64,000 nucleotides of DNA from Meghimatium bilineatum. Taxonomy: Eukaryota > Mollusca > Gastropoda > Stylommatophora > Philomycidae. A program made the position numbers and the translations under genes. The stretch spans positions 42,032,181-42,096,180 of the forward strand of contig CM067309.1 of NCBI GenBank assembly GCA_034231615.1, given 5' to 3'. The notes beneath the pieces are model-generated. The model saw nothing but the letters and a program-made list of their open reading frames with translations. It was not told the DNA's origin and made no database searches. How positions within the stretch are numbered: position 1 is the stretch's first letter; each line of letters starts with the position of its first letter. Positions 46,901 through 52,639 of this stretch are shown here, piece by piece.

Positions 46901-49900
46901 TATACAGTCTTGTGAAGTGAATTCATCAGTGTATCCTTTACAAGTGATATTTCCTTCGCTTCTTTATTGTTTCCGTGATTTTCATTGGCTGACGTCATAA
47001 AGTGCACACGAATTGACCAATAAAAATCACAGAAAAGTTTAAATTTCGTCACTTGACAAAGGGACTTGGTGTATAGAAAACCAAACGTAAATTGTATTGT
47101 TTATAGTATTTTCTTCAACATTTTTCTTGTAATATGTTTTTTTATATATTGTTGATTCACTAGATTACACTGCACACGCTTTGCACTCAATCATTTTTTT
47201 CTAATTTTTTTAATGTGACTCATTTAACTAGGTATTGATTAAAATTACTTGATGAAAGTCATGTATCATTTCATAGAAAAGTTGTATATTCAAAATCACT
47301 TGATAGTCATATATTAAAAGTCACTTAGTGGGAAAATCGTGAAACCAAAATCATTTGATTAGAAAGTTTTGTATTCATAATCACTTGGTTGGAAATTCTT
47401 GTATTCAAAATCATTTAAAAGGAAAGTCGTTTATTCAAAATCAATTGATTGGAAAGTCGTGTATTCAAAGTTCATTAAAGGGAAAGTCTTATATTGTAAA
47501 CTCACTTGGTGCTTAAGTCGTGTATTTAACAATACTTGGTTCGAATGTAGGCCTATTGTATTCAAAATCTTTTATTCGGAAACTCGTGCATTTAAAATTA
47601 CTCGATGGTAAAGTCGTTTATTCAAAATCGCTTAATGGGAAAGTCGTTTATTCAACCTCACTTGATGGTAAAGTCGTTTATTCAACCTCACTTAATGGGA
47701 AAGTCGTTTATTCAACCTCACTTGATGGGAAAGTCGTTTATTCAACCTCACTTGATGGGAAAGTCGTTTATTCAACCTCACTTGATGGGAAAGTCTTGAA
47801 TTTAAATTAATTATCACAGTCTGTCAATAAATTGCGTCAGCAGCGTAATGGTGAGGTCTAGAAATATTTGACAAGTTTCTGTCAATGGATAGTGGGAGTT
47901 CATGAAACGTTAACATTAACAATTTATAATTTTATTTCAGAAAACTATTGAATTGATTTAAAATACATTATTTTATTTTAGACATTAACTGTTATTTGAG
48001 TGTACATTTTGTGTTTATTGTGTTTAGTCTAGACATTTGGATGTAGATGGTCAATTTCAATAACTAAACTCTGCTGATTGAATTCATACAAAACAATATG
48101 ATTGAATTTATAAATGGGAGAATGAAGTACAACTGTGAATCTATCATACGGTAAACATTATTTAACCGTTAATTAACGCATCGTTATGTGTGTCAATTAT
48201 ATGTTACTTTATATTTAGAATATCTTTTAACGTTTCTTTCGGAACAGTTCCTGGTAGACATAGACTGGACTCGTGTTAAACCTTGCACTGTATCATTTCT
48301 TTTACAACACAACAATTCAACTCATATTTCTGCGACATATTTTTCTGCTCACAATTTTAATGGTTATCTCCCTTTCTTCTTTTTCTTTCCTTCCTCTTTT
48401 ACCCTTTACTAGTGTCGAGGGAAATACAATGTTCTTGTTCTCGCTTTTCTGGCAGCTTCAGATAATGTTATTTGGTGTTCGTGTAGTGTCTCTTTGATGT
48501 TGTCGATCCAGCGTACTCTAGGTCTACCCCTGGCTCTTATTTCTGCTTCTCCTCTCTTCGTTAATGCTTTATAAACTAATGAATCACATGGCATTCTTTC
48601 CAGATGACCACACCATTCTTTCCAGATGACCAAACCATTTTCCTTTGAAGCCAGATATTGTATTTTTTAAAATATTTTTTTACGGACCCTTGACATTTTC
48701 CAGATAACACGTGATATTTATGACATATTCTGCATGCATTGAAATCTGTCAACTCACTTGAGTTAATTTTCTTGAGTGAAATATTCAGTATCTATACCGC
48801 GTTAGTTTATTTCTGCATTGAGTTTTATAAAACTATACTCCTGTCCCTCCAACAAAACAACAACCATAGCATAGAGAAAAGAGTACCACGTGCTTAAAAA
48901 CATCAACATGTAACTGTGTCAAATAATTTTTGCTTACATATTATGTAGCATCATCATCATTAGGTGCCATGCCGGCTGGCATAGGCCATCATAGCTCTCA
49001 ACAGCTCTCTATCTCCAGTATTATGTATCAAGCTCGTTGTTGTTTCCCTGCCGTGCCAGGTTGTCAAACAGTCTAATATTTTCTCACGTTGCCGCCATCT
49101 GCCTCTGTTGCCTTCAATTTTGCCTGTTGTGACTATGTTCTCTAAATATCCTTGTCTCATGAAGTGGCAAAAAATGAAGATTGTCTTTTTCTTATAGCAA
49201 TGATTAAGGTCCGTTTCGCATCTGACTCTTTCAACACTACCACATTAGTTTTTCTGGCAGTCCATGGTATTCTCAGCATTCTTCTATAGAACCACATCTT
49301 TATTGCCTCTAATTTTCCACCTTCCAGTTTGTTTATTGTCTAAGACTCGCACCCATATGTTAGTATATGGATTATATAGCACTGCAGAACTCTATTTCTC
49401 ACCTCTAATTACAAGGTCATATTACACAGTATATTTTTCATTTTTTGAAAGTTGTTTTTGCCTGCCTTTTTCCGCTTCTTATTTCTGTTGAACTTAATCC
49501 ATCTGTTGTAATCATTGTGCCTAAATATTTGAATTGGTGGACCTGCTTTATACCATATCATTCACTGTCAGGTATAGTATGTTTACCTGAACCGAATACA
49601 CTTGAAATATTCAGCAATCATATTTTGTATCATTGACAATCGTATGTGGTGTAATAGAATTCAGAGCAATATAGTACACAATATGGGAGTTAACTCTTTA
49701 AAGGTATAGTACTGTTTATAATTTAAAGAGTAATCTCCCTTGCGAGATATATGTATCTACTTCCCCAAAAAAATGGGCGAGTCAATGTTCACGTGGAAAC
49801 TGCTCTGAACGAACTTATTTAACTACTTTTCAATATTTTTTAAAACGACATATGCACAAATAGATTCAAATACTAGCAATGTTATCATCTTCTGAAAGTA

Positions 49901-52425
49901 TTAACCCGTTATGGCCGGCGGTGTGAGACTACATCAACACAAAAAGCTGGCATGATTCGCAGTCCTCATTCGAATGTGTACAGGTTGAATACTGACCAGT
50001 TTTCACTATGATTGATACTTTTCCTATTTTTCTTGAATGTTCATTCTCAAACTCCCACTGGATCTCTCTTATATCATGACAACGGTCAGGACCGTGCGGT
50101 AGATTATCACAGTTAACTGCAAGTTAAATGCCCCCCCTCCCGCGACAACATATTTTGATTGGTGATGCCTGTTTTGGCCGCCTCTCCGTATCATAGCACA
50201 GAACGGCCCTGAAAATAGCCCTACTAGATTTATAGCAGGATGTAGTCCACATTGCGGAAATATGTTTTGTCGCCCTTTGTTTGCAATAATAGTCCAACAC
50301 ATCCGTCTTCTACCCACTGTTTTTCTTGACCCATAAACAGTTTCCTGCAGAATGTTCAATATCTAAAGTAGATTACAACCGGATGTCAAAAGGTGCAAAT
50401 AGCACAGTCCATATATTAACTAAAGAACACATAGCACAGTCCATATATTAACTAAAGAACACATAGCACAGTCCATATATTAACTAAAGAACACATAGCA
50501 CAGTCCATATATTAACTAAAGAACACATAGTACAGTCCATATATTAACTAAAGAACACATAGTACAGTCCATATATTAACTAAAGAACACATAGCACAGT
50601 CCATATATTAACTAAAAAACACATAGCACAGTCCATATATTAACTAAAGAACACATAGTACAGTCCATATATTAACTAAAGAACACATAGCACAGTCCAT
50701 ATATTAACTAAAGAACACATAGTACAGTCCATATATTAACTAAAGAACACATAGCACAGTCCATATATTAACTAAAGAACACATAGCACAGTCCATATAT
50801 TAACTAAAGAACACATAGTACAGTCCATATATTAACTATATAACAAATATCACAGTCAATAGTTAAACTATAGTACACATAGCACAGTAGTCAAATAGTC
50901 AATATACTTACTACAGTGCAGATAGCAGAGTCAAGATCAAACCCGTATGCCAGACATGCACATTCCAAAGAGATTGTTCTATGGGGAACTCTGCGATGGT
51001 GGATGTTCAAACGGAGAGCAGGAAAAGCGCTTCAAGGATTACTTAAAGAAATCCCTCGAATACTCTAGTACTGATCCCAACCTCTTGGAGACTACAGCTA
51101 TTGATTGCTCAATTTGGCACACTCAGATCGCTGCTGACCACAAAATTTGAACAAGAAATAACACAGCGGGAAATTTACCAGAAGCAAAAACGGAAGGAAA
51201 AATCTGATATCGTTCTTACTCGGGACCCTCTGACCTGCAGCAGATCTTTCCTTGCACGAATCGGACTCCTCGTGATTTTTGCGAACTCACTGACCAAACT
51301 AAATTAGACAAACATCAGTTTTTTATCACGAATGTTTGTTTTTCATGCCATGATCATCGTCGCTTGAGACGGAAGAACATAATCGTCATCACCATCAGTA
51401 TCTAAACTGTAACACAAGTAGTACAGTCAATATATAAAATAGCAATTATAAACTATAGTTTTATAGTTATAAACTATAAACTATAAATAGTTCGTTAGTT
51501 AGTTAGTCGTCGGATCATCATCACTGCAAACTGGACACGTCCATAGTTGCTCCGATCTCTCATTGAGTGTATCCGCCATTACACTTCTGCTGACAGTACC
51601 GGTCCTATACTGGTTGACCATCATTCTTCTGCGCCCTCCAAAATGTTCACTTCTAGCAACACCGCATTTCAATTCCTGATCTTTAATCCTAGCCATTGAA
51701 AAGGAATCATCATCCACATTAGTCTCACTCTCGAGTGTTATATCTCTTAAGGAGTTCAAAACGTCAGCACGATCCATTGTCCCATCGACCTGTGCCACAA
51801 TCGCGCACAATGCCAGTTGATCCGCTCTTTCATTGCCTCGAACGCCCGCATGTCCCGGCACGAAAATAAATGTAACCACTTTCAAGCTCGCCTTTCTCAA
51901 GGCCCCAGTCCACTGTTCGCGAACGAGGCCCACTTGTACCTTCTTAATCATACTCATAGAGTCACTCAAGATGCAGACCTGCGTTACCTTCTGTGTGCGT
52001 AGCCACTCAAATGCCTTGTTCACCGCAATAGTCTCCATGGTCATACTATAGATGTGTTATAATAATTTTGCCCTGGAAGCGCGGTGTGCTTTATGCTGCT
52101 AGTTTCAGAACTGAGCTGCGTTATTTTGCCCCTTCCAGGAGATGTATAGAGAAACAACATCAGAATGTAGTGGACAGAATTTGAACCAGTTCTGCTTAAC
52201 TTGTATCTATTTGCCTTGCAAATTGAGTCAGCACGTTCTCCGATTTCGACCACACAGCATCAATTATGTTTTATAAATTAATAAAATTACTTTTCTCTTT
52301 TTCAGGTAACTAGCATACCTTGTCCTGGAAAGAACGCAGGTTCTACAACTCTAATGGTCAAGACACTGTTCCTACTATCACTGGTTTTTTCTATTTCCTT
52401 TACATGCCGCGCGTTACTTATGTAG
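34702..52425 (+). CDS. Secreted DsbA/thioredoxin-fold protein, five coding exons, 269 aa
   Basis: Joined exons 34702-34971, 37313-37443, 40704-40828, 42801-42964 and 52306-52425 give one closed frame (810 bases including TAG) with GT-AG introns of phases 0, 2, 1, 0. Residues 1-17 form a signal peptide (MLRLLLCTTWIAIVFS). The fold starts at HLEIFIDLICPDS (about 39-51), where the usual CxxC is CPDS (Cys48, Ser51). FPLPYHQNAFHASR (77-90) and WKHACVRGIAETPAYMINGI (170-189) follow, with the cis-proline pair Thr181-Pro182. The helix QLSDWKRYLDPLL comes after. The C-terminus has CPGKNAGSTT and a hydrophobic tail (about 249-266), which suggests GPI attachment. Thioredoxin-4/DsbA-like families share the CPxS/C, PYHxNAF and TP motifs. 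Redox activity is inferred, and the single active-site Cys favours a monothiol or non-oxidoreductase role. The start is the only ATG giving a signal peptide. Symbol unknown. Confidence 0.88.
35060..35345 (+). mobile_element. LINE 3'-end fragment in intron 1, family 4
   Basis: Frames EQIKWFGHFMRMHHEKLPVQ and, after a shift, SRGRPQKRWIENVRDILNRH then GHSIAEATHLALERKL form an ORF2 C-terminal tail. It ends near GATGATGCCCATCGC. Related ends are at 39000-39330 and perhaps 41865 and 48420. Confidence 0.85.
35497..35750. repeat. Minisatellite in intron 1, 36-bp unit x 7
   Basis: ATGTTGCAGGAAGGGAAATT units, with GCAGGA/GCAGCA and GTGGTAA/GTGATAA variants alternating in a 4-unit pattern (GGA, GCA, GGA, GGA, GCA, GGA, GGA), implying multi-unit duplication. 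Confidence 0.96.
35877..36063. repeat. Minisatellite in intron 1, 40-bp unit, about 5 copies
   Basis: Units contain the 8-bp palindrome GGCCGGCC, unusually GC-rich for this region (possible CpG context). Confidence 0.95.
36064..36485. other. Intron 1, no feature recognised
   Basis: Single-copy-looking DNA without coding signal. Confidence 0.5.
36486..36592. repeat. About 13-bp unit x 8 in intron 1
   Basis: CTAGGAACTTGTA repeated with substitutions. Confidence 0.88.
36835..36965 (+). mobile_element. LINE 3' tail in intron 1, family 7
   Basis: GATTTCAAATACATCAGCAT then ttatcaagaaaaccagactt matches 55530-55575. It ends in a GAAGAGGAAGAAGAGG purine tail. Confidence 0.65.
37024..37339 (+). repeat. 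Exon 2 acceptor-edge minisatellite, about 41 bp x 8
   Basis: Copies of the first 27 bases of exon 2 start at 37024, 37062, 37105, 37149, 37190, 37231, 37272 and 37313; only the last continues into coding sequence. Between copies lies TATATTTCTTACAG, the exon's own pyrimidine tract and acceptor. An intact ACAG|GCTAC acceptor precedes the copies at 37105, 37149, 37272 and 37313. Two copies have ACAAGCTAC and the two outermost lack AG. Each of the three extra intact sites would shift the frame (41, 164 or 208 added bases). Confidence 0.93.
37313..37443 (+). CDS. Exon 2: helical segment of the thioredoxin-fold protein
   Basis: Codes residues 91-133 and two bases of Gln134, from ATFVVHYLTNGT to SNDDLL. 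Acceptor TTCTTACAG|GCTACA; donor TTACA|GTGAGT. Both edges have been tandemly copied into the adjoining introns. Confidence 0.85.
37433..37579 (+). repeat. Exon 2 donor-edge minisatellite, 21 bp x 7
   Basis: Units start at 37433, 37454, 37475, 37496, 37517, 37538 and 37559. Each repeats the last 11 exon bases plus GTGAGTACTT. The second copy has ACAATGAGT and so lost its donor; the others keep GTGAGT. Because 21 is a multiple of three the frame is kept, but each copy carries TGA in frame directly after the Gln codon, so use of any downstream donor would end the protein at residue 134. Confidence 0.95.
37580..37879. other. Intron 2, SINE-like B box only
   Basis: The minus strand near 37785-37835 has GGCCTGATTCAACTC and an A-box-like GTAGGCCTATCGTGGGC region. 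This is a possible decayed SINE head. Confidence 0.4.
37880..38340 (-). mobile_element. LINE 3'-end fragment in intron 2, family 3
   Basis: Minus-strand pieces: EMRCLRTTE, VGTTSVAKYIENQRLK, ARRAYSMKW and YRGQPRRRWIEGV in several frames. The 3' end (GGATTAACCGACGATTAG) matches 11710. No insert is present here, so it serves as the empty-site reference for 11840-11950. Confidence 0.82.
38395..38475 (-). mobile_element. SINE scrap
   Basis: The reverse complement CATAAGTGTTTAGCTACTTA then gccagtggtgga aligns with 59288 (CATAAGTGTTCAGCTGCCTA) and 59898. Confidence 0.5.
38476..38999. other. Intron 2, no feature recognised
   Basis: A G run at 38741-38747 and AT-rich DNA only. Confidence 0.5.
39000..39330 (-). 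mobile_element. LINE 3'-end fragment in intron 2, family 4
   Basis: Minus strand: KWFGHLNRMEIERNPLAVFS, KRSHGKINMGRPRRRWIDDI and REILEHQVCTMVARSLLEI, a continuous ORF2 tail of about 80 codons without internal stop. Confidence 0.87.
39331..39792. other. Intron 2, pyrimidine-rich, no gene
   Basis: Three overlapping plus-strand frames rich in Phe and Leu (39267-39521) reflect a TTC/CTT-rich composition. No homology recognised. Confidence 0.5.
39793..39942. repeat. GATGTTTACCTAT-type repeat, left block
   Basis: Imperfect 13-15-bp units. The same unit continues at 40488-40590, so an approximately 540-base segment has split one array. Confidence 0.85.
40197..40472 (-). mobile_element. SINE-like insertion, 276 bp, with 15-bp target duplication
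   Basis: AATTACCTTTTATTG occurs at 40182-40196 and 40473-40487. On the minus strand the insert begins TGTAAAGGTAAAGGTCCTAG and ends with a tRNA-like block: GTGCTGCAAAGCGATTCGGT, then B box GGTTCAATTCCC. The AAAGGTAAAGGT start is shared with the repeat at 22921. The tRNA-like part lies at the 3' end on this strand, which is unusual for SINEs unless the element is read on the plus strand. Confidence 0.75.
40488..40595. repeat. GATGTTTACCTAT-type repeat, right block
   Basis: Near-perfect GATGTTTACCTAT units followed by degenerate ones. Confidence 0.9.
40704..40828 (+). CDS. Exon 3: helical insert and WKHACV
   Basis: Codes the last base of Gln134, residues 135-175 (LFASYVSDMGVDV to MWKHACV) and one base of Arg176. 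Acceptor TTTCTGTTTTAG|GCTG; donor GTTC|GTAAGT, phase 1. The donor edge is copied downstream. Confidence 0.87.
40806..40935 (+). repeat. Exon 3 donor-edge minisatellite, 43-44 bp x 3
   Basis: Units start at 40806, 40849 and 40893, each containing the codons for MWKHACV plus the donor. Donor 1 (40829) and donor 3 (40916) are identical GTAAGT sites; donor 2 is GTTAAG after a one-base insertion. Donor 2 would shift frame. Donor 3 adds 87 bases, 29 codons without a stop, and again leaves phase 1, so an in-frame longer isoform is possible. Confidence 0.93.
41095..41230. repeat. About 56-bp unit x 2.5 in intron 3
   Basis: AGCTGTGAGCARNNAGC then ACACATGATGATGAT, three times with divergence. Confidence 0.85.
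41362..41388 (+). repeat. Interstitial telomere-like TTAGGG run
   Basis: TTAGGGTTAGGTTTAGGGTT then aggg: four hexamers, one short by a base. Too short to be a telomere; compatible with the metazoan TTAGGG motif. Confidence 0.85.
41481..41754. repeat. Minisatellite in intron 3, 21-bp unit x 13
   Basis: CAATACACAGTCAACGATAC units with an inner block of GTTCAATACACAGTC variants. All three frames on one strand stay open because the unit is 7 codons. Confidence 0.96.
41865..42490 (+). mobile_element. LINE 3'-end fragment in intron 3
   Basis: EKITSFEYLGSLVSSKGDCY, EEVRRKLAIATKELIQMKNI and later FETKCYRKILRIP, then GRPKRRWTQDIKDSLNMTVT, EAGRLAKDRTTFRKLV and a 3' GATGATGAT tail. It covers the thumb and C-terminal tail of ORF2 in the same orientation as the gene, with about five frame breaks. 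Confidence 0.87.
42535..42640 (+). repeat. Dispersed hairpin repeat, copy 1
   Basis: ATTTTCATTGGT near 42537 pairs perfectly with ACCAATGAAAAT near 42580, followed by GACAGGAAAAGTTAATTG. The same layout occurs at 46975-47075. Confidence 0.75.
42801..42964 (+). CDS. Exon 4: cis-proline TP motif and C-terminal helices
   Basis: Completes Arg176 and codes residues 177-230 (GIAETPAYMINGI to NQPSEQ). Acceptor TCTACAACAG|GGGG, chosen over AG at 42722 because it restores the family pattern WKxxxxRGIxxTPxxxxNG; the earlier AG would add about 26 residues before the motif. Donor CAG|GTACGT, phase 0. Confidence 0.85.
43005..43145 (+). repeat. Dispersed repeat in intron 4, copy B
   Basis: TTCTCAAACTCTCGTTGGAT, GTCCTACTAGATTTCCAGCA, TTGTGTCGCCGTTTTATTTG and GGCCCGACACATCCATCTTC occur in the same order as 26225 and 50040-50325. 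Confidence 0.72.
43146..43498. other. Intron 4, no feature recognised
   Basis: AT-rich DNA. Confidence 0.5.
43499..43675. repeat. Minisatellite in intron 4, 41-bp unit x 4
   Basis: Unit junctions form AACTTGTA-TCCC-TACAAGTT, a perfect 8-bp hairpin. Confidence 0.95.
43758..44020. repeat. Minisatellite in intron 4, 61-bp unit, 4.3 copies
   Basis: AATTAGAAGTAGACACAGAT units with GAATGTACTTGC joints. Confidence 0.95.
44030..44385 (-). mobile_element. LINE 3'-end fragment in intron 4, family 1
   Basis: Minus strand: EATDMWF, then IEYLVITGKIKGRRVKGRQR, EKFLDGLSLWHKIKSPSELI and FNTRDRELWRNMVAYLTRHG, matching the family-1 ending (..RHGT). Confidence 0.85.
44386..44937. other. Intron 4, no gene recognised
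   Basis: An 80-codon plus-strand frame (44367-44609) is Phe/Leu/Ile-rich and likely chance in AT-rich DNA. Confidence 0.5.
44938..45232. repeat. Degenerate repeat AACAATGTAATTTT, about 18 copies
   Basis: 14-16-bp imperfect units, high divergence. Confidence 0.9.
45233..45614. other. Intron 4, no gene recognised
   Basis: Poly-A tracts near 45470-45500. Nothing else. Confidence 0.5.
45615..45712 (+). mobile_element. LINE family-2 3' terminus, intact reference
   Basis: RQLAQDRGEFMISLGKTTFW then KEYVT and a stop, then GATGATG. It lacks the 150-bp insert seen at 18988, so it serves as the empty site. Confidence 0.8.
45840..46000 (+). mobile_element. LINE ORF2 scrap in intron 4
   Basis: STVTEALDKKIKSFETKCLI then KLVNISCEVCKL resembles the FETKCxRKLLRIS region of ORF2 tails (family 5 type). 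Confidence 0.6.
46150..46330 (+). mobile_element. RNase H-element C-terminal fragment, family 6
   Basis: HHRVGWLLEQRAERLWECPT then CCEA resembles the C-terminal end of the ORF at 51499-52044 (SVMADTLNERSEQLWTCPVC). Confidence 0.6.
46331..46970. other. Intron 4, no gene; short (GACA)n
   Basis: A GACAGACAGACAGACA run at about 46643-46670. Nothing else. Confidence 0.5.
46975..47100 (+). repeat. Dispersed hairpin repeat, copy 2
   Basis: GATTTTCATTGGCTGACGTC pairs with GACCAATAAAAATC about 35 bases on. The following ACAGAAAAGTTTAAATT aligns with 42588. Confidence 0.75.
47257..47803. repeat. Minisatellite in intron 4, 30-bp unit, about 18 copies, graded divergence
   Basis: GGAAAGTCGTTTATTCAACC units are nearly identical at 47630-47800 and progressively degenerate toward 47257, consistent with one growing end. 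Confidence 0.93.
47804..48419. other. Intron 4, no gene recognised
   Basis: AT-rich DNA without coding signal. Confidence 0.5.
48420..48680 (-). mobile_element. LINE 3'-end fragment in intron 4
   Basis: Minus strand: KGGFGHLERMPCDSLVYKAL-like reading, ARGRPRVRWIDNIKETLHEH and QITLSEAARKARTRTLYF. The GRPxxRWIDxI motif marks the ORF2 tail. A 19-base phrase (CATTCTTTCCAGATGACCA) is duplicated at 48592. Confidence 0.8.
48950..49560 (-). mobile_element. LINE 3'-end fragment in intron 4, family 1, longest copy
   Basis: Minus strand from 49560: thumb-like residues, then coding for KMWFYRRMLRIPWTARKTN, GYLENIVTTGKIEGNRGRWR, QREKILDCLTTWHGRETTTS and LIHNTGDRELLRAMMAYASR, then HGT and an ATGATGATG tail. 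Several frame breaks in the upstream half. Confidence 0.87.
49685..49739. other. 55-bp imperfect hairpin
   Basis: GGGAGTTAACTCTTTAAA pairs with TTTAAAGAGTAATCTCCC at 16 of 18 positions across a loop of about 19 bases. It could be a minimal TIR element or a precursor-RNA-like fold. Confidence 0.6.
50040..50325 (+). repeat. Dispersed repeat in intron 4, copy C, interrupted
   Basis: TTCTCAAACTCCCACTGGAT and GACAACGGTC match copy B; after about 120 extra bases CCCTACTAGATTTATAGCAG then gatgtagtccac resumes. Confidence 0.7.
50400..50840. repeat. Minisatellite in intron 4, 32-bp unit, 14 copies
   Basis: AGCACAGTCCATATATTAAC units. AGCACAG/AGTACAG variants are interspersed. Confidence 0.97.
50945..51400 (+). 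mobile_element. LINE 3'-end fragment in intron 4, family 8 (zinc-finger tail)
   Basis: MPDMHIPKRLFYGELCDGGC, EKRFKDYLKKSLEYSSTDPN, then after a frame change LTCSRSFLARIGLLVIFANS. The known lineage ends MPDxRLPKQLFYGEL...KKRFKDxLKxSL...CxxCGRxFRARIGLxSHxRTH. Here the second Cys and the His residues of the finger are degraded. Confidence 0.87.
51490..52050 (-). mobile_element. LINE-type RNase H C-terminal ORF, family 6, 181 codons open
   Basis: The minus-strand frame 52044-51499 is uninterrupted. It reads METIAVNKAFEWL (catalytic Glu), VCILSDSMS (catalytic Asp) and FVPGHAGVRGNERADQLALC (His loop and final Asp), then a linker and a C-terminal LWTCPVCSDDD cysteine pair. The first RNase H strand with the leading Asp is missing because the copy stops at about 52050, where a SINE-like repeat begins. 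It is a 5'-truncated element facing the 50945 LINE tail to tail. RNase H domains of this kind occur at the ORF2 end of several non-LTR lineages. Confidence 0.85.
52065..52260 (-). mobile_element. SINE-like repeat with tRNA-like head
   Basis: Minus strand: GATGCTGTGTGGTCGAAATC, then B box CTGGTTCAAATTCTGTCC about 60 bases on. It ends 45 bases before the exon 5 acceptor. Confidence 0.55.
52306..52425 (+). CDS. Exon 5: C-terminal GPI-type signal
   Basis: Codes residues 231-269 (VTSIPCPGKNAGSTT, then LFLLSLVFSISFT and CRALLM) and TAG. Acceptor TTTCTCTTTTTCAG|GTAACT. A small-residue stretch before a hydrophobic tail is the usual GPI layout; a type I transmembrane tail is the alternative. Confidence 0.83.
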   Translation, partial: VTSIPCPGKNAGSTTLMVKTLFLLSLVFSISFTCRALLM

Positions 52426-52503
52426 CAGTGAAATAATGTAGCCAATATTATTATGTAATTTCATGCATTGATGTGAACAATGTGCTATGCTTTCTTGATT
52501 TCT

Positions 52504-52514
52504 AATAAAATAAA
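52504..52514 (+). promoter_or_regulatory. Polyadenylation signal of the thioredoxin-fold gene
   Basis: Two overlapping AATAAA hexamers (52504 and 52509), 79 bases after the stop codon. Confidence 0.75.
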
Positions 52515-52639
52515 ATGTGCGACATCTGTGGTATATCAAACTTCACTTTTTTATCAATACTGTACATTTGTACACAGCAGGACACGTAATTGTTAATTTC
52601 TTTTAGTGCATCTACATAATGATTCTCATGTGTTTGCCA

